NCBI RefSeq assembly: GCF_001592105.1
Contig: NZ_BCWE01000002.1
Coordinates: 62,001 to 126,000 of the forward strand
Source: Desulfolucanica intricata
Lineage (GTDB): Bacteria > Bacillota > Desulfotomaculia > Desulfotomaculales > Desulfofarciminaceae
Direction: 5' to 3'
Length of the DNA stretch: 64,000 bases
A program made the position numbers and the translations under genes. Positions 53,239 to 62,522 of the stretch are shown piece by piece. Positions within the stretch are counted from its first letter, which is position 1; every line of letters starts with the position of its first letter. The notes under the pieces were generated by a model, which was not told where the DNA came from, searched no databases, and was given only the letters and a program-made list of their open reading frames with translations.

Positions 53239-54303
53239 ATGTCCGATTCAATAACCGGCAAACTCAATTTTCTGGACCGGTATTTAACCCTCTGGATTTT
53301 CCTGGCAATGGCGGTGGGGGTGGCGGGCGGTTATATATACCCGCAAATAGCTGATTTTTGGGGACAGTTCCAGGTGGGCACCACCAATATTCCCATTGCC
53401 ATCGGCCTGATTATCATGATGTACCCGCCCCTGGCCAGGGTAAAGTATGAGGAAATCGGCAAAGTGTTTACCAACGTCAGGGTCATGGGTCTCAGCCTGG
53501 TGCAAAACTGGATTATCGGCCCGCTGTTAATGTTCTTTCTAGCTATCATTTTCCTGCGGGATTACCCGGAATACATGGTGGGATTGATTCTGATCGGTCT
53601 GGCCCGCTGCATTGCAATGGTCATAGTGTGGAACGGGCTGGCTAAAGGTGATTCCGAATACGCTGCCGCTTTGGTGGCGCTAAACTCCATCTTCCAGGTG
53701 CTGTTCTTTACGGTCTACGCTTACCTGTTCATAACTTTGATGCCCCGGTGGTTTGGACTGGAGTCTCTGGAAGTAAACATTTCGATGGCGGAAGTGGCAA
53801 AGAGCGTGTTCATTTACCTCGGCATACCTTTTATAGCGGGTATTATTACCCGGTTTACCTTAATGCCGGTAAAGGGTAAACAGTGGTATGACAAACAGTT
53901 TATGCCCAAAATCGGTCCATTAACATTGATTGCTTTATTGTTTACCATCCTGGTAATGTTCTCTCTAAAGGGCAATTATATCGTAGCCCTGCCGATGGAT
54001 GTGGTCAGGATTGCCATACCGCTGGTGTTGTATTTTTTAATCATGTTTCTGTTTTCATTCTTGATGAGTAAAAAAATGGGTGTCAACTACGAGCAGGCCA
54101 CAACCCTTTCCTTTACCGCCGCCAGCAATAACTTTGAGCTGGCCATCGCAGTGGCGGTGGCGGTGTTCGGCATTAATTCCGGGCAGGCTTTTGCCGCGGT
54201 AATCGGTCCGCTGATTGAAGTGCCGGTGATGATCTGGTTGGTCAATGTGGCCCTTTCGTTTAAACGCAAATATTTCGATCATGAGGTACAGCCGGCCAGG
54301 TAG
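53239..54303 (+). CDS. acr3: Acr3-type arsenite efflux permease
   Basis: 354 residues, ten helices, complete. The essential Acr3 Cys sits in [19 protein letters not shown]; the second half has [18 protein letters not shown] with the family's conserved NFE and [13 protein letters not shown]. Exports As(OH)3 using the proton gradient. In one operon with the small GT-VG protein and ArsR. Confidence 0.95.
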   Translation: MSDSITGKLNFLDRYLTLWIFLAMAVGVAGGYIYPQIADFWGQFQVGTTNIPIAIGLIIMMYPPLARVKYEEIGKVFTNVRVMGLSLVQNWIIGPLLMFFLAIIFLRDYPEYMVGLILIGLARCIAMVIVWNGLAKGDSEYAAALVALNSIFQVLFFTVYAYLFITLMPRWFGLESLEVNISMAEVAKSVFIYLGIPFIAGIITRFTLMPVKGKQWYDKQFMPKIGPLTLIALLFTILVMFSLKGNYIVALPMDVVRIAIPLVLYFLIMFLFSFLMSKKMGVNYEQATTLSFTAASNNFELAIAVAVAVFGINSGQAFAAVIGPLIEVPVMIWLVNVALSFKRKYFDHEVQPAR

Positions 54304-54364
54304 AAACAAGTAATCAGCCGGGATGCAGCCTTTGCTCCCGGCTATATCTGATGGGGGAAAATAA

Positions 54365-54724
54365 ATGAAGGAAGTGCTGGATTTTTTAAAAATTTTAGCT
54401 GATGAAACAAGGCTAAAAATTATCATGATGTTATCCCGGCGGGATTTGTGTGTCTGCGAAATCATGGATAACTTGGGTATGTCTCAGCCGGCTGTTTCCC
54501 ACCACCTGAGGATTTTAAAGAAAAGCGGCCTAGTGCGTGATGACAAAGATGGCCGCTGGGTATTTTATTCCCTGGATAAAAAGGTTTTTACCGAGCGGTT
54601 GGCCTATCATAATGACTTATTTGATCAACTACGTGATAACCTGGAAAACCGGCAGACTCACCGTGAATACGGCGCTTGTCTACGTATAGAAAAAGAAATG
54701 CACTCCTGCCTCAAGGCAAAATAA
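54365..54724 (+). CDS. arsR: ArsR family arsenite-responsive repressor
   Basis: 119 residues. FLKILADETRLKIIMMLSRR, then DLCVCEIMDNLGMSQPAVSH with the full CVC alpha-3 arsenite site, HHLRILKKSGLV and wing DKDGRWVFYSL; extra Cys in ACLRIEKEMHSCLKAK. The classical As(III) sensor, unlike the other ArsR proteins here. Likely represses the promoter at 52772-52816. Confidence 0.95.
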   Translation: MKEVLDFLKILADETRLKIIMMLSRRDLCVCEIMDNLGMSQPAVSHHLRILKKSGLVRDDKDGRWVFYSLDKKVFTERLAYHNDLFDQLRDNLENRQTHREYGACLRIEKEMHSCLKAK

Positions 54725-54768
54725 AATAAGGCTGGCCATGCGGGCCGGCGGTAGGGGGTATAAAAAAT

Positions 54769-55485
54769 ATGCGCATTGCAGTATTTTCCGATATCCACGG
54801 CAACAAACATGCCCTGGACGCGGTTTTGGCAGACATACCAAGCCGCGAGCCGGACCTGGTGGTCTGTCTGGGCGACCTGGTGGGGTACGGGGCTTATCCC
54901 GATGCGGTGGTGCAGACCATCCGGAAGAGCGGCATTCTTACCGTAATGGGTAATTATGACGACGCCATCGGCAACCGGCGGATGGTCTGTGGGTGTGACT
55001 ATCAAGACGAAAAAGCAATGGAAGCAGGGGTTAAATCGATTTCCTGGACAATGGGCAATACCGGTGAAGCAAATAAGGAATTTCTGCTCAGCCTGCCGGA
55101 CAAGATTGTAAAAGAAATCGACGGGCGCAGGGTATTGTTCGTACACGGCAGCCCCCGTAAATTAAACGAGTACCTTTACGAGGACGTGCCCGCCGCCGAT
55201 TTAATACCCATGCTGCAGGAAGCAAACGCCGATGTGCTGGTGTGCGGCCATACCCACTTGCCTTACCACCGGGTGGTAGAAGGCTGGCACATAATTAACG
55301 CCGGTAGCGCTGGCAAGCCTAAACATGGCGACCCGCGTGCGGTTTATGCGCTGATTGAAATGGGCAATGATATCCAGGTGGATTTTATTAAAGTCCCATA
55401 CGATCATGAATCCGCGGCCCGGGCCGTAGAAAAGGCCGGTCTGCCTGCTGAATTCGCTGCGATTATCAGAACGGGAAAGAGTTAA
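54769..55485 (+). CDS. metallophosphoesterase
   Basis: 238 residues, calcineurin-like fold with all metal motifs: FSDIHGN, LGDLVGYG, GNYDD (GNHD variant with Tyr for His), FVHGSPR and CGHTHLPY. Belongs to the YfcE/MJ0936-like phosphodiesterases. The Tyr substitution is common in this subgroup. Substrate unknown. 44 bases after arsR, possibly in the same transcript. Confidence 0.9.
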   Translation: MRIAVFSDIHGNKHALDAVLADIPSREPDLVVCLGDLVGYGAYPDAVVQTIRKSGILTVMGNYDDAIGNRRMVCGCDYQDEKAMEAGVKSISWTMGNTGEANKEFLLSLPDKIVKEIDGRRVLFVHGSPRKLNEYLYEDVPAADLIPMLQEANADVLVCGHTHLPYHRVVEGWHIINAGSAGKPKHGDPRAVYALIEMGNDIQVDFIKVPYDHESAARAVEKAGLPAEFAAIIRTGKS

Positions 55486-55723
55486 TGGTTATGAAAGCAT
55501 AATGAAAAAACCGCGCGCTGTTACATTCCCTGTGGCAAAGAACTTTATTGCACAAAGGTTTAATTTAAAAACAATTAGGTAGCATTTGCATTGTTGAATA
55601 AAAGCCTGTAATTTATGGCAGTGCAATTAGGTTAATTGAATGTTTCCTTATAATAGCTAAAATTTAAGGATTATCTAAGGAATATAGTTGATTACTGTAA
55701 TCAAGTTGTGTTAGTTTAAAATT

Positions 55724-55745
55724 GGCCGGAAAATCCGGCCTTTTT
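55724..55745 (+). terminator. intrinsic terminator
   Basis: GGCCGGA / TCCGGCC stem with a 3-base loop and five T. Confidence 0.88.
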
Positions 55746-55842
55746 GTATTTTGGCGGTGGGGGTCCGGCCACTCCCGCCGCCAATTGCAAATAAAAACCG
55801 GTGTGGGAAAGTACCATACCATCGGTGAAAGGAGGAAAAATA

Positions 55843-56070
55843 ATGGCAGTTGAAAATGTACCCGTTGGTACTACTTTGCGGCTGCAGTTCCAGACCGGGG
55901 TGGACGTCAATGGCAATCCGGTTTTTCGCAATAAGAGCCTGAGCAACGTTAAAACCGATGCTTTGGATCAAAACATCTTTGATGTAGCTCAAACCCTGGC
56001 CAACCTACAGGAACATATCCTGGCGGGTTTACTACGCATTGACACCGCCAGACTGGAAGAGGTAATTTAA
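55843..56070 (+). CDS. DUF1659 family protein
   Basis: 75 residues from ATG 55843 (AAAGGAGG). Pattern LRLQFQTGVDVNGNPVFRNK SLSNVKTDA, VAQTLANLQEHIL typical of DUF1659. Small cytoplasmic proteins paired with DUF2922 in spore-formers; function unknown. Confidence 0.9.
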   Translation: MAVENVPVGTTLRLQFQTGVDVNGNPVFRNKSLSNVKTDALDQNIFDVAQTLANLQEHILAGLLRIDTARLEEVI

Positions 56071-56253
56071 ATTGATTTAAGCCCGGCGCACATATTGCCG
56101 GGCCGAACGCAAGCGCCCTTTACAGCATTAGCGACGGTGGCAGTCAATTAGTTATCGTGTTCCCCGCCCGGACCTATAATAAAGCCACCGGGATGAGGGC
56201 GGGCGGTAAAGTTATTAGTACTAATACTGATCACTGAAAGGAGGTCATAGCCT

Positions 56254-56478
56254 ATGGCTACTACGCAAACCCTGCAGATGCGCTTTGTAACCCAGGCGGG
56301 CAGCCGGGTGACCATCTCGCTGGATAACCCCAGGGATGACCTGACGGAAGCAGAAGTAACCGCGGCAATGGACCAGATCATTGCCAGCAATATTTTTATC
56401 ACCACCGGCGGCGACCTGGTGGGTAAGGACAGCGCGCAAATCATCGACCGGACTGTTAACGTTCTTTATGAGGCTTAA
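56254..56478 (+). CDS. DUF2922 family protein
   Basis: 74 residues, AAAGGAGG before ATG. TLQMRFVTQAGSRVTISLDN PRDDLTEAEV and GGDLVGKDSAQIIDRTVN are family features. Partner of the DUF1659 gene upstream. Confidence 0.9.
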   Translation: MATTQTLQMRFVTQAGSRVTISLDNPRDDLTEAEVTAAMDQIIASNIFITTGGDLVGKDSAQIIDRTVNVLYEA

Positions 56479-56566
56479 TATCACACATTTGATTGAAAAG
56501 TCCGGGGACTAAGGTGGGGGAAAATAACCCCACCTTTATTGTTCTATTTGTGGAGGTGAGCACCGG

Positions 56567-56794
56567 ATGGCAGTAAACGCAGTTAAATATGACAGCGACC
56601 TGGTAGTAAAAGTGCAGACCGGCACCGACCCGGACACCGGAGAACCAATCGTCCGGCTCAGGCGCTACACCCGGGTCAAGCCCGAAGCCACCCATGAGTC
56701 GGTGTATGCCGTGGGCGCAGCCATTGCAGGGCTGCAGGTGCACCCGCTGGTGGAGATTACACGGCAGGACGATTTGCGGCTGGAGACGGAATAG
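56567..56794 (+). CDS. DUF1659 family protein
   Basis: 75 residues; second DUF1659 copy: LVVKVQTGTDPDTGEPIVRL RRYTRVKPEAT, AVGAAIAGLQVHPLVEI. Duplicate of the 55843-56478 pair arrangement, now separated from its DUF2922 partner by a repeat array. Confidence 0.88.
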   Translation: MAVNAVKYDSDLVVKVQTGTDPDTGEPIVRLRRYTRVKPEATHESVYAVGAAIAGLQVHPLVEITRQDDLRLETE

Positions 56795-56799
56795 AGGAA

Positions 56800-57060
56800 T
56801 AGGGGCACACCTGCTGAAGGGAATCAGTCAGGAGACACCCGCTGAAGCGGGGGTAAGTTTCTGGGGAACAGGAATGCCCCCGATTGGATGCGGTCGAGGT
56901 ATGTCCACAATTGATATTCCTATGGAGGCAGAAATGTCCTCGATTGGATGTGGGTCGAGGCATGTCCCCCGTTTAGTTGGGGTCGAGAAATGTCTCCAAT
57001 TAGTTAGGGTTGGATGAATGTCCCCGATTGAATAGGGCCCGGAGTATGTCCCCAATTCGA
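56800..57060 (+). repeat. degenerate tandem array of a ~30-bp unit
   Basis: About seven imperfect units of the form GGTCGAGGAATGTCCCCGAT followed by TGGATGTGG. Same unit, reverse strand, at 62.93-63.08 kb. Units vary and there are no unique spacers, so it is not a CRISPR. It splits a DUF1659/DUF2922 gene pair. Confidence 0.75.
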
Positions 57061-57113
57061 GATTCGCTCGCGCACGCCGGTGTTTACGTTGGCGGAACGG
57101 GAGGTGTGATTAA

Positions 57114-57332
57114 ATGGCGACCTATTTAGAAATGGCGTTCCGCAACCAGGCCAGCTACCTGGTAATTATCAGTGTGCTTGACCCCCGCCCGGATATTACC
57201 GGGGGCGAGGTGGAAGCGGTGATGGACACTATTATTGCCCAGAACATATTAACCAGCCCGGGCGGCGACCTGGTGGAAAAGGTGGAAGCGCGGGTCATTG
57301 AACGGACCTATACCTGGTATAACGTAAGTTAG
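57114..57332 (+). CDS. DUF2922 family protein
   Basis: 72 residues after GGGAGG. YLEMAFRNQASYLVIISVLD PRPDITGGEVEAVMD, GGDLVEKVEARVIERTYTW. Follows the same pattern as 56254. Confidence 0.88.
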   Translation: MATYLEMAFRNQASYLVIISVLDPRPDITGGEVEAVMDTIIAQNILTSPGGDLVEKVEARVIERTYTWYNVS

Positions 57333-57346
57333 GAGGGTGTTTCGCT

Positions 57347-57538
57347 ATGGAAGAAATCATGAAATTGGCGGCCAACTATGGCTTTCCAATGGTGGTGGCT
57401 GGCTACCTCTTAGTGCGCCTGGAGCCGCTGATTAAAGAGCTGCAGAAGTCTATCACCCTGCTCACCGTGGTGGTGGCCCGCCAGGGCGGCGTGGATTATG
57501 AGGATGCGCGGCGGTTGATTGAAGGTGGCGAACATTGA
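57347..57538 (+). CDS. YvrJ family protein
   Basis: 63 residues: ANYGFPMVVAGYLLVRLEPL IKELQ, single N-terminal helix with a charged C-terminus. YvrJ-type small membrane proteins accompany DUF1659/DUF2922 genes in Bacillota. Four-base overlap (TTGA) with the amidase gene. Confidence 0.88.
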   Translation: MEEIMKLAANYGFPMVVAGYLLVRLEPLIKELQKSITLLTVVVARQGGVDYEDARRLIEGGEH

Positions 57539-58167
57539 ACTGGCAGTATCTGATTATCCACCACACCGGCGCGGAGGAAAAGGATACCGACCAGATCAGG
57601 CGCTACCACAAAAGCCTGGGCTGGCGGGACATCGGCTACAACTTTGTGATCGAGCGCAACGGCCTGGTGGTTCCGGGCAGATCTTTGGAGACGCCCGGGG
57701 CCCACTGCCGGGCGGGCGGCATGAACACCAAAGGTATCGGCATCGCGCTAATCGGCAACCTAGAAAAACACCCGCCCCGGCCGGAGCAGGTGGATGCTTT
57801 GTATGGGCTGCTGGGCCGGTTGATGGTGGTGCATCACATACCGGCGCAGAACGTGCTGGGCCACCGGGAAGTGCCGGGGGCGGCAACCGCGTGCCCGGGT
57901 AAATATTTCCCGCTGGAAGATGTGCGGGCGCATTTGGTCCAAACGGTCTTACCAAACTACGCGGGTGCAGGGCCAACGCTTCCAGGCCAAACGATATTAC
58001 GGGATAGTGTAGGTGATGGGGATAAGCCTGCATCCGGCGCGGAAAAATCCGCTGCTACGGACCTATGGCTAGTCCAGGTGGGGGCGTTTTCCAGCCGAAA
58101 GCAGGCGCAGGATTATGCCCTGGCTCTACATGCGCAAGGCATTGAGGCCATTGTTATAAAGGGGTAA
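57535..58167 (+). CDS. N-acetylmuramoyl-L-alanine amidase (PGRP fold) with SPOR domain
   Basis: 210 residues from TTG 57535. Amidase_2 zinc site: LIIHHTGAEE (first His), HCRAGGMNTKGIGIALIGN, LGHREVPGAATACPG (second His and Cys). C-terminal LWLVQVGAFSSRKQAQDYAL is a SPOR peptidoglycan-binding domain, shortened. No signal peptide, as often in amidases coupled to YvrJ genes. Cleaves the stem peptide from muramic acid, perhaps in sporulation or lysis. Confidence 0.9.
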   Translation: MNWQYLIIHHTGAEEKDTDQIRRYHKSLGWRDIGYNFVIERNGLVVPGRSLETPGAHCRAGGMNTKGIGIALIGNLEKHPPRPEQVDALYGLLGRLMVVHHIPAQNVLGHREVPGAATACPGKYFPLEDVRAHLVQTVLPNYAGAGPTLPGQTILRDSVGDGDKPASGAEKSAATDLWLVQVGAFSSRKQAQDYALALHAQGIEAIVIKG

Positions 58168-58411
58168 AATAAAGGAATGATTCTTGAGTTCTTAACGTGT
58201 AAAGCGCGTCAAAGGGATCAAGGACATTTGGGAAGCCAGCGCCACAAGGTCACTAAGAATAATATTCCGATTTTTAGCGCCCGATCTTGTTCAGCTTAGA
58301 AACGTTGGCACTCACGAACAAGTTTTCAGGCCACCATATTAAAGTTCTAGCGTTTTCTTATTTCCTAAACAGTTGCCCCTGTCCTAACGTGTAAATAACG
58401 TATAAATAAGG
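58168..58411. other. no gene
   Basis: Non-coding stretch after the amidase; no feature recognised. Confidence 0.35.
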
Positions 58412-58596
58412 AAGCCACACATCACCAGGCCCAACTTTGGGGTAATTCTCTGGGGTCGGACCTGGTCATGTGTGGCTTTATTATACCTGCATGCCCGGGC
58501 TCCGGGGTCTGCGTGCATGTCGGCCAGAGTGCCGTCAAAGCCGCTTTGGGGTCTTAGCTCACCGGTCCGGCTTTGCCGGCACACTGGCCAGTTCAC
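58412..58596. repeat. palindromic repeat copy 2 with extended flank
   Basis: 58412-58478 is the reverse complement of the 33847-33913 palindrome. The ~115 bases after it are similar to those after copy 3 (GGCCAGAGTGCCG ... GGCACACTGGCCA), so copies 2 and 3 share a ~180-bp unit. Confidence 0.78.
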
Positions 58597-58607
58597 GGGT
58601 CATTCAA

Positions 58608-58655
58608 CCCCCAACCCCCCAAACCCCCCGCCCCCATTCATGGGGGCCGGGGGGC
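58608..58655 (-). repeat. G-quadruplex-like run and GC-rich hairpin
   Basis: Four C-runs of 5-6 bases (58608-58635) give G5/G6 tracts with 1-3-base loops on the minus strand. The run CCCCCGCCCCCAT pairs with ATGGGGGCCGGGGG directly after it. Confidence 0.7.
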
Positions 58656-58833
58656 TTTTAACGTGCCACGGCAGAACCCGCTCCCTCCCGCTCCTTCAAT
58701 TATACCGCCGCCTTGCCCCGTGGCCGGGCTGGTGGTAGTGTTCACGCAGCGCTAATCTTAGGCAGTTGCCTTTACCACTATGCAAAGTTTTAGCTCCGCG
58801 CGTCTACTCGCGCGAGGCCCGGCCCCGGGGCAT

Positions 58834-58940
58834 GCCGGTGTCAAGGGTAAAGCATAGAAAAAAATTTTCATTTGGGGTCACGGTTAATTGGCGTAAAATT
58901 TTTTTCTATGCCCGGGCAGAGCCCGGCCCTTGACACCGGC
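58834..58940. repeat. long two-tier inverted repeat
   Basis: Outer arms GCCGGTGTCAAGGG (58834-58847) / CCCTTGACACCGGC (58927-58940); inner perfect 17-base arms GCATAGAAAAAAATTTT (58852-58868) / complement 58895-58911; 26-base loop. Lies 40 bases upstream of the SWIM gene. Confidence 0.85.
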
Positions 58941-58980
58941 ACCGGCGGCGGTGTGCGAAGAAAAACGGGAGGTTGGTAGC

Positions 58981-59295
58981 ATGTTGAGAAGGCTGTTGGG
59001 TAAGGTTGACGATGGGCGGTTTGGCCGCGCGCTGGCAGGTATGCAGGCCGATTGGCAGTGGCAGTGCAAGGAGCGAAGGGCGGAATACGTTGAGGGGTTT
59101 GTGAGGTATGGCAGCAAGCAGTACATGGTGGTAATCGAACGGCGGGGCAAGCGGTACGTGGCGCGGTGCGGCTGCGACGATGCCGTTAAGCGCGGGGTGC
59201 TGTGCAAGCATGTGGCTTTTGCAGCCATGTCAGAGTTGGGGCTGGCGGCGGCAGCACGCAGCGCGCATAGGCAACTGCAGGTGCTGGGGCGCTGA
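58981..59295 (+). CDS. SWIM zinc-finger protein
   Basis: 104 residues from ATG 58981 (GGGAGGTTGG upstream). EGFVRYGSKQYMVVIERRGK RYVARCGCDDAVKRGVLCKHVAFA holds the SWIM motif C-x-C-x9-C-x-H. Stand-alone small SWIM proteins may bind DNA or protein; function unknown. Embedded in GC-rich repeat DNA, preceded by the long inverted repeat. Confidence 0.82.
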   Translation: MLRRLLGKVDDGRFGRALAGMQADWQWQCKERRAEYVEGFVRYGSKQYMVVIERRGKRYVARCGCDDAVKRGVLCKHVAFAAMSELGLAAAARSAHRQLQVLGR

Positions 59296-60507
59296 TGCGC
59301 CTCTTTTTTTGGTCGCACCGGTGCCCCGCTCCCCTGCCATTGGCAACTGCGGCCCCTTATTGGAGGTTACATTTGCTGACGGCGGGCGCGGCTGCGCCTG
59401 GGAAGGCGGCCGCCTGGGGGGGTAGTGGCAACAGCCCGTTACCGCTGCTACGGATCATGGCTGCAGCTGCATTCACGGGGGCAGTTGCTTGGGGACTGGT
59501 AGAGTTATATAAGAGGCAAAGTCCGGGGCCGCTGCTGCGGTGCGGCTGGAACGGTACACTGCAAAGCGACAAAATCCTTGACTTTAGCGGAACGGTTAGG
59601 GCTTTGCGCCGGTCACAGAAATCCTTGCGTGAAACGCTATTGGCCACAGTTGTCCACCGGGGCGCGGCTGCGCCCCCAATGCAGCTGCAAACCGCCAGGC
59701 TGCCGCGTCGGCTACCGATACACACCGGACCAATTTCCCCGGGCACACCACGTCCCGGGCCGCTTATGGGCCGGGCTTTGCGGGTCCCGTCCCGGGCCGT
59801 CGTATACCTGGCCGGGCGGTGGTGCTTACCCGGTCCCCCTTACGGCAAAGCGCACATCGGAGCGGGGCTAAAAACAGCGGAAAAACTATCGCCCCGCTCC
59901 GAAGTGCACCTTACCCGGGTGGTGTAACCGCAGGCTTGGTCCGGCCCGTGGCTGATCAACTCTGGTCCTGGCTTTAGGATCAAAGGAAGCCACACATCAC
60001 CAGGCCCCGCTTTGAGGTCAAGCTTTCGGGTCGGTCCTGGTCATGTGTGGCCTTATTATATTTACACGCCCGGGCACCTGGGTCCAATGCATGTTGGCCA
60101 GAGTGCCGGCAAATCCGCTTTGGGGTCATGCTTAGGGGTTCGGTTTTGCCAGCACACTGGCCAGCTCTGGGGTCTCTGCATGTATTCCTTTGGGGTCTTC
60201 AAAAGGAACGGTTAGGTCATGCGCAAAAAGCGCGCATCACCTAACCTCATCTACCAGGCCGCCGGCTTCGCCCGCGGCCCTGCCCGCGCGATAGTAATAT
60301 CTTCCCACATACCCGCCCCGCGTATAGGCTTGCATACGCGCATGATCTTGTAGCCGCCGGTTGGGCAGCGTTGCCGCCCCGGGGATGAGGGCCGCGGCTG
60401 CGGCCCTTTGCACGACTCCGAAAAACGGTATTTAACCAACAGCGATATTACTACTGATTTTCATAGATTCACCCCGTAATGATGATATCTTACGTATTTT
60501 TTCAAAT
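59296..60507. other. GC-rich repeat-laden stretch without a convincing gene
   Basis: Open frames occur only because of high GC and show no family features, ribosome sites or balanced composition. Contains GGCT-loop hairpins at 59385-59398, 59659-59676 and 60389-60406, and the third palindrome copy at 59987-60165. Confidence 0.5.
59987..60165. repeat. palindromic repeat copy 3 with extended flank
   Basis: Diverged copy of the 33847 and 58412 element; the palindrome occupies 59987-60052 and the flank to ~60165 matches that of copy 2. Confidence 0.75.
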
Positions 60508-61353
60508 TTAGCTTCGCGGAACCCGATGACATTCATCTAAATACTTATGAGCAAATGAAATTAGAGTTAGGATATCTAATGCCTTGGTTTCATCAATTTT
60601 CCAATTTATCTTTGGAGTATGTGCTACAGGATTTCTAACCAGGTGAAATATTGATTCTAATAATTCTTTTAACCCGATAAATTCATTAATCTCACTTTCT
60701 GTTTTTAGCGAATTAAAGAATATATATGGATCATTTTTTGCAAAAGCTTTCTGAAATAAAGCTGAGCCATCTGTTGTTAGCCCTGTGATTTCACGAACCC
60801 TTTCAGCTAAACCTTTCGCAGCTTCAAATACCGCATCATAGTAATCCTTCCTCAAATAATCGTTAATACAATATTTTTTGACCTCATGATGAATAGCCCT
60901 GTTATAAAGCAACCTTCTCAAATTATTTAAACGTCTATCAACTTCATCAAGAGTTTTTGCTTGTACAGCCTCTATAAGCCGCCCTTCTTTTGTAACGGCT
61001 AGTCCAACTAACAATAGCGCTTTATTAATTCCTTCCAAAATAAAATTATATTTATCTCGCTTTTCTTCAGAAGTATAGTTAATTGGATTTAATGCCTTTT
61101 CAATAAATATATAGATTTTATCCAATGATTGGTAGGAGTTAACTTCGTTAGCGAAACAGTTATATAACCAATCTCTCTTGTTTAGCCCCAGTGTATAAGT
61201 GAATCCATTGCTTGATTTCCCATCATCAACTATAGTTATCTTGCATTGGTTTAATAACCGGGATAACTCCGTTTTTGTCAGCCCACGATTTGTATCTGCC
61301 AAAACATCGCAGAGAGCTTTTAAAGACTGCTCATTAAGTGCTTTTCGTATCAT
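60508..61353 (-). CDS. TIGR02391 family protein
   Basis: 281 residues after AAGAGG. C-terminal half shows the TIGR02391 (Ymh) pattern: VFEAAKGLAERVREITGLT, FQKAFAKNDP, GLKELLESIFHLVRNPVAHT (HEPN-like R-x4-H), and a final FAHKYLDECHRV. The N-terminal ~60 residues look like an HTH. Such proteins are frequent in defense islands and on plasmids; possibly a HEPN ribonuclease. Confidence 0.78.
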   Translation of the reverse strand: MIRKALNEQSLKALCDVLADTNRGLTKTELSRLLNQCKITIVDDGKSSNGFTYTLGLNKRDWLYNCFANEVNSYQSLDKIYIFIEKALNPINYTSEEKRDKYNFILEGINKALLLVGLAVTKEGRLIEAVQAKTLDEVDRRLNNLRRLLYNRAIHHEVKKYCINDYLRKDYYDAVFEAAKGLAERVREITGLTTDGSALFQKAFAKNDPYIFFNSLKTESEINEFIGLKELLESIFHLVRNPVAHTPKINWKIDETKALDILTLISFAHKYLDECHRVPRS

Positions 61354-61429
61354 AATATTCCTCTTTTTTGTTTGTATTTAAGATCCAGTAATTTTAAGAC
61401 TCAGTAATTAGCATCATTTTCTATGCTAT

Positions 61430-62029
61430 TCATTTTTCCAGGATTTGTTTTAATAGTTTTTCAATTAATATAAGGGCTTCTTCCAATCGTTTAATTGAAT
61501 ATTTCACTGTTTCCTTTGCCTCCGGTTCAATTTTTTGAGAATATATTTTAGTTGATGCTGGTTGAGGATTATTACTTTCTATATCGTGTTTTTCCCACTC
61601 TCTGATTCTAAGCCAATTCACTGATATTTCTTTTATATATGTTTTAACATCATAGACTGTTCTATTAGTGATACTTAAGGTTCGCTGTTCCTGTTCATTC
61701 AGAACTGGTAATACACCAGCCTTAATTAGGGCATCCCATGCATCCGTTTTTAGAGAAGAAGCAATTAACTCGGCCGGTGTCCAAAAATGTTCGACATTTG
61801 GTCCGGGGCCAATATATGAATCTAATCGGTGAAGTATTTTCTTGTTATGTTTAAATTCTTCTAATAAATTTCTAATATATGAACGCTGAATATTTATAGC
61901 TTCACTTTTCATTTGCCATCTAATCGCTTCAAAGGTGGCCTTACGAGATAAAAGTGCCCCTACACAAGCTCCTAAAATGGCTGAAATCCCAGACGATGCT
62001 ACAGATACAACCATTGGTAAATCAATCAT
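61430..62029 (-). CDS. membrane-anchored protein of unknown function
   Basis: About 199 residues from ATG 62029 (GGGAGG). One N-terminal helix (VVSVASSGISAILGACVGALL), then a soluble helical part with coiled-coil tendency at the end (IKRLEEALILIEKLLKQILE). No family recognised. Divergently unrelated to neighbours except same strand as the TIGR02391 gene 76 bases downstream; a two-gene unit is possible. Confidence 0.7.
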   Translation of the reverse strand: MIDLPMVVSVASSGISAILGACVGALLSRKATFEAIRWQMKSEAINIQRSYIRNLLEEFKHNKKILHRLDSYIGPGPNVEHFWTPAELIASSLKTDAWDALIKAGVLPVLNEQEQRTLSITNRTVYDVKTYIKEISVNWLRIREWEKHDIESNNPQPASTKIYSQKIEPEAKETVKYSIKRLEEALILIEKLLKQILEK

Positions 62030-62041
62030 AGTACCTCCCAT

Positions 62042-62522
62042 TTTTTTATCAAAATATATATCTTACGAATACCCCCAATATTTTATTTCATTTTAACACT
62101 TTTCCTAAGACAACCTATTGTCATTTGACAAAACATTTTAAATTTTACATTGGTTTTAGTGATAAGTGTGGGAACAGGGGCCGCGGCTGCGGCCCCTACG
62201 CGCGCTACCGCGCGCGGCCTTCCGCCAGGCTGCGGAAGCTTATTGAACATAATGAGTCCGCTCCAATAACAAAAGGTAAACAATGCGGGCCAATAAGACC
62301 AGCACCAGTATGTGAAACAGGTCGTTGACGGGCCGGTGTACCGTGCTGCGAGCTGTGCACCGCTACTGTGCCTTTAGTTACGGCTCCCGCCGGTATCACG
62401 CCGGGACGGGTGGGCCGGGACAATGCCAGCCACTATTGACCATCGCCCCCTAGCCGGGCGGTGATACCAGTACCATCAGGCCGGTTGTACGGAGCGGGTA
62501 AAAAAATACCCCGCAAGTGGGG
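62042..62522. other. intergenic with a GGCT-loop hairpin
   Basis: No gene. GGGGCCGC-GGCT-GCGGCCCC at 62177-62196 is the best copy of the small hairpin family. Confidence 0.5.

Noticed and set aside
56800-57060. Possible CRISPR array
   Set aside because: Units of ~30 bases abut each other with strong degeneracy and no unique equal-length spacers, and the family also occurs as single hairpins; no cas genes are present.
55843-58167. Prophage lysis module (small genes plus amidase)
   Set aside because: DUF1659, DUF2922 and YvrJ next to an amidase are a common chromosomal set in spore-formers, and no phage structural gene or holin is nearby.
59295-59927. 210-codon open frame overlapping the SWIM stop region
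   Set aside because: Composition (Pro/Arg/Ala/Gly excess, no regular hydrophobic pattern), no ribosome site and repeated hairpins inside point to a GC-driven spurious frame.
60251-60439. 62-codon minus frame in the GC-rich stretch
   Set aside because: No ribosome site or family features; includes a GGCT-loop hairpin.
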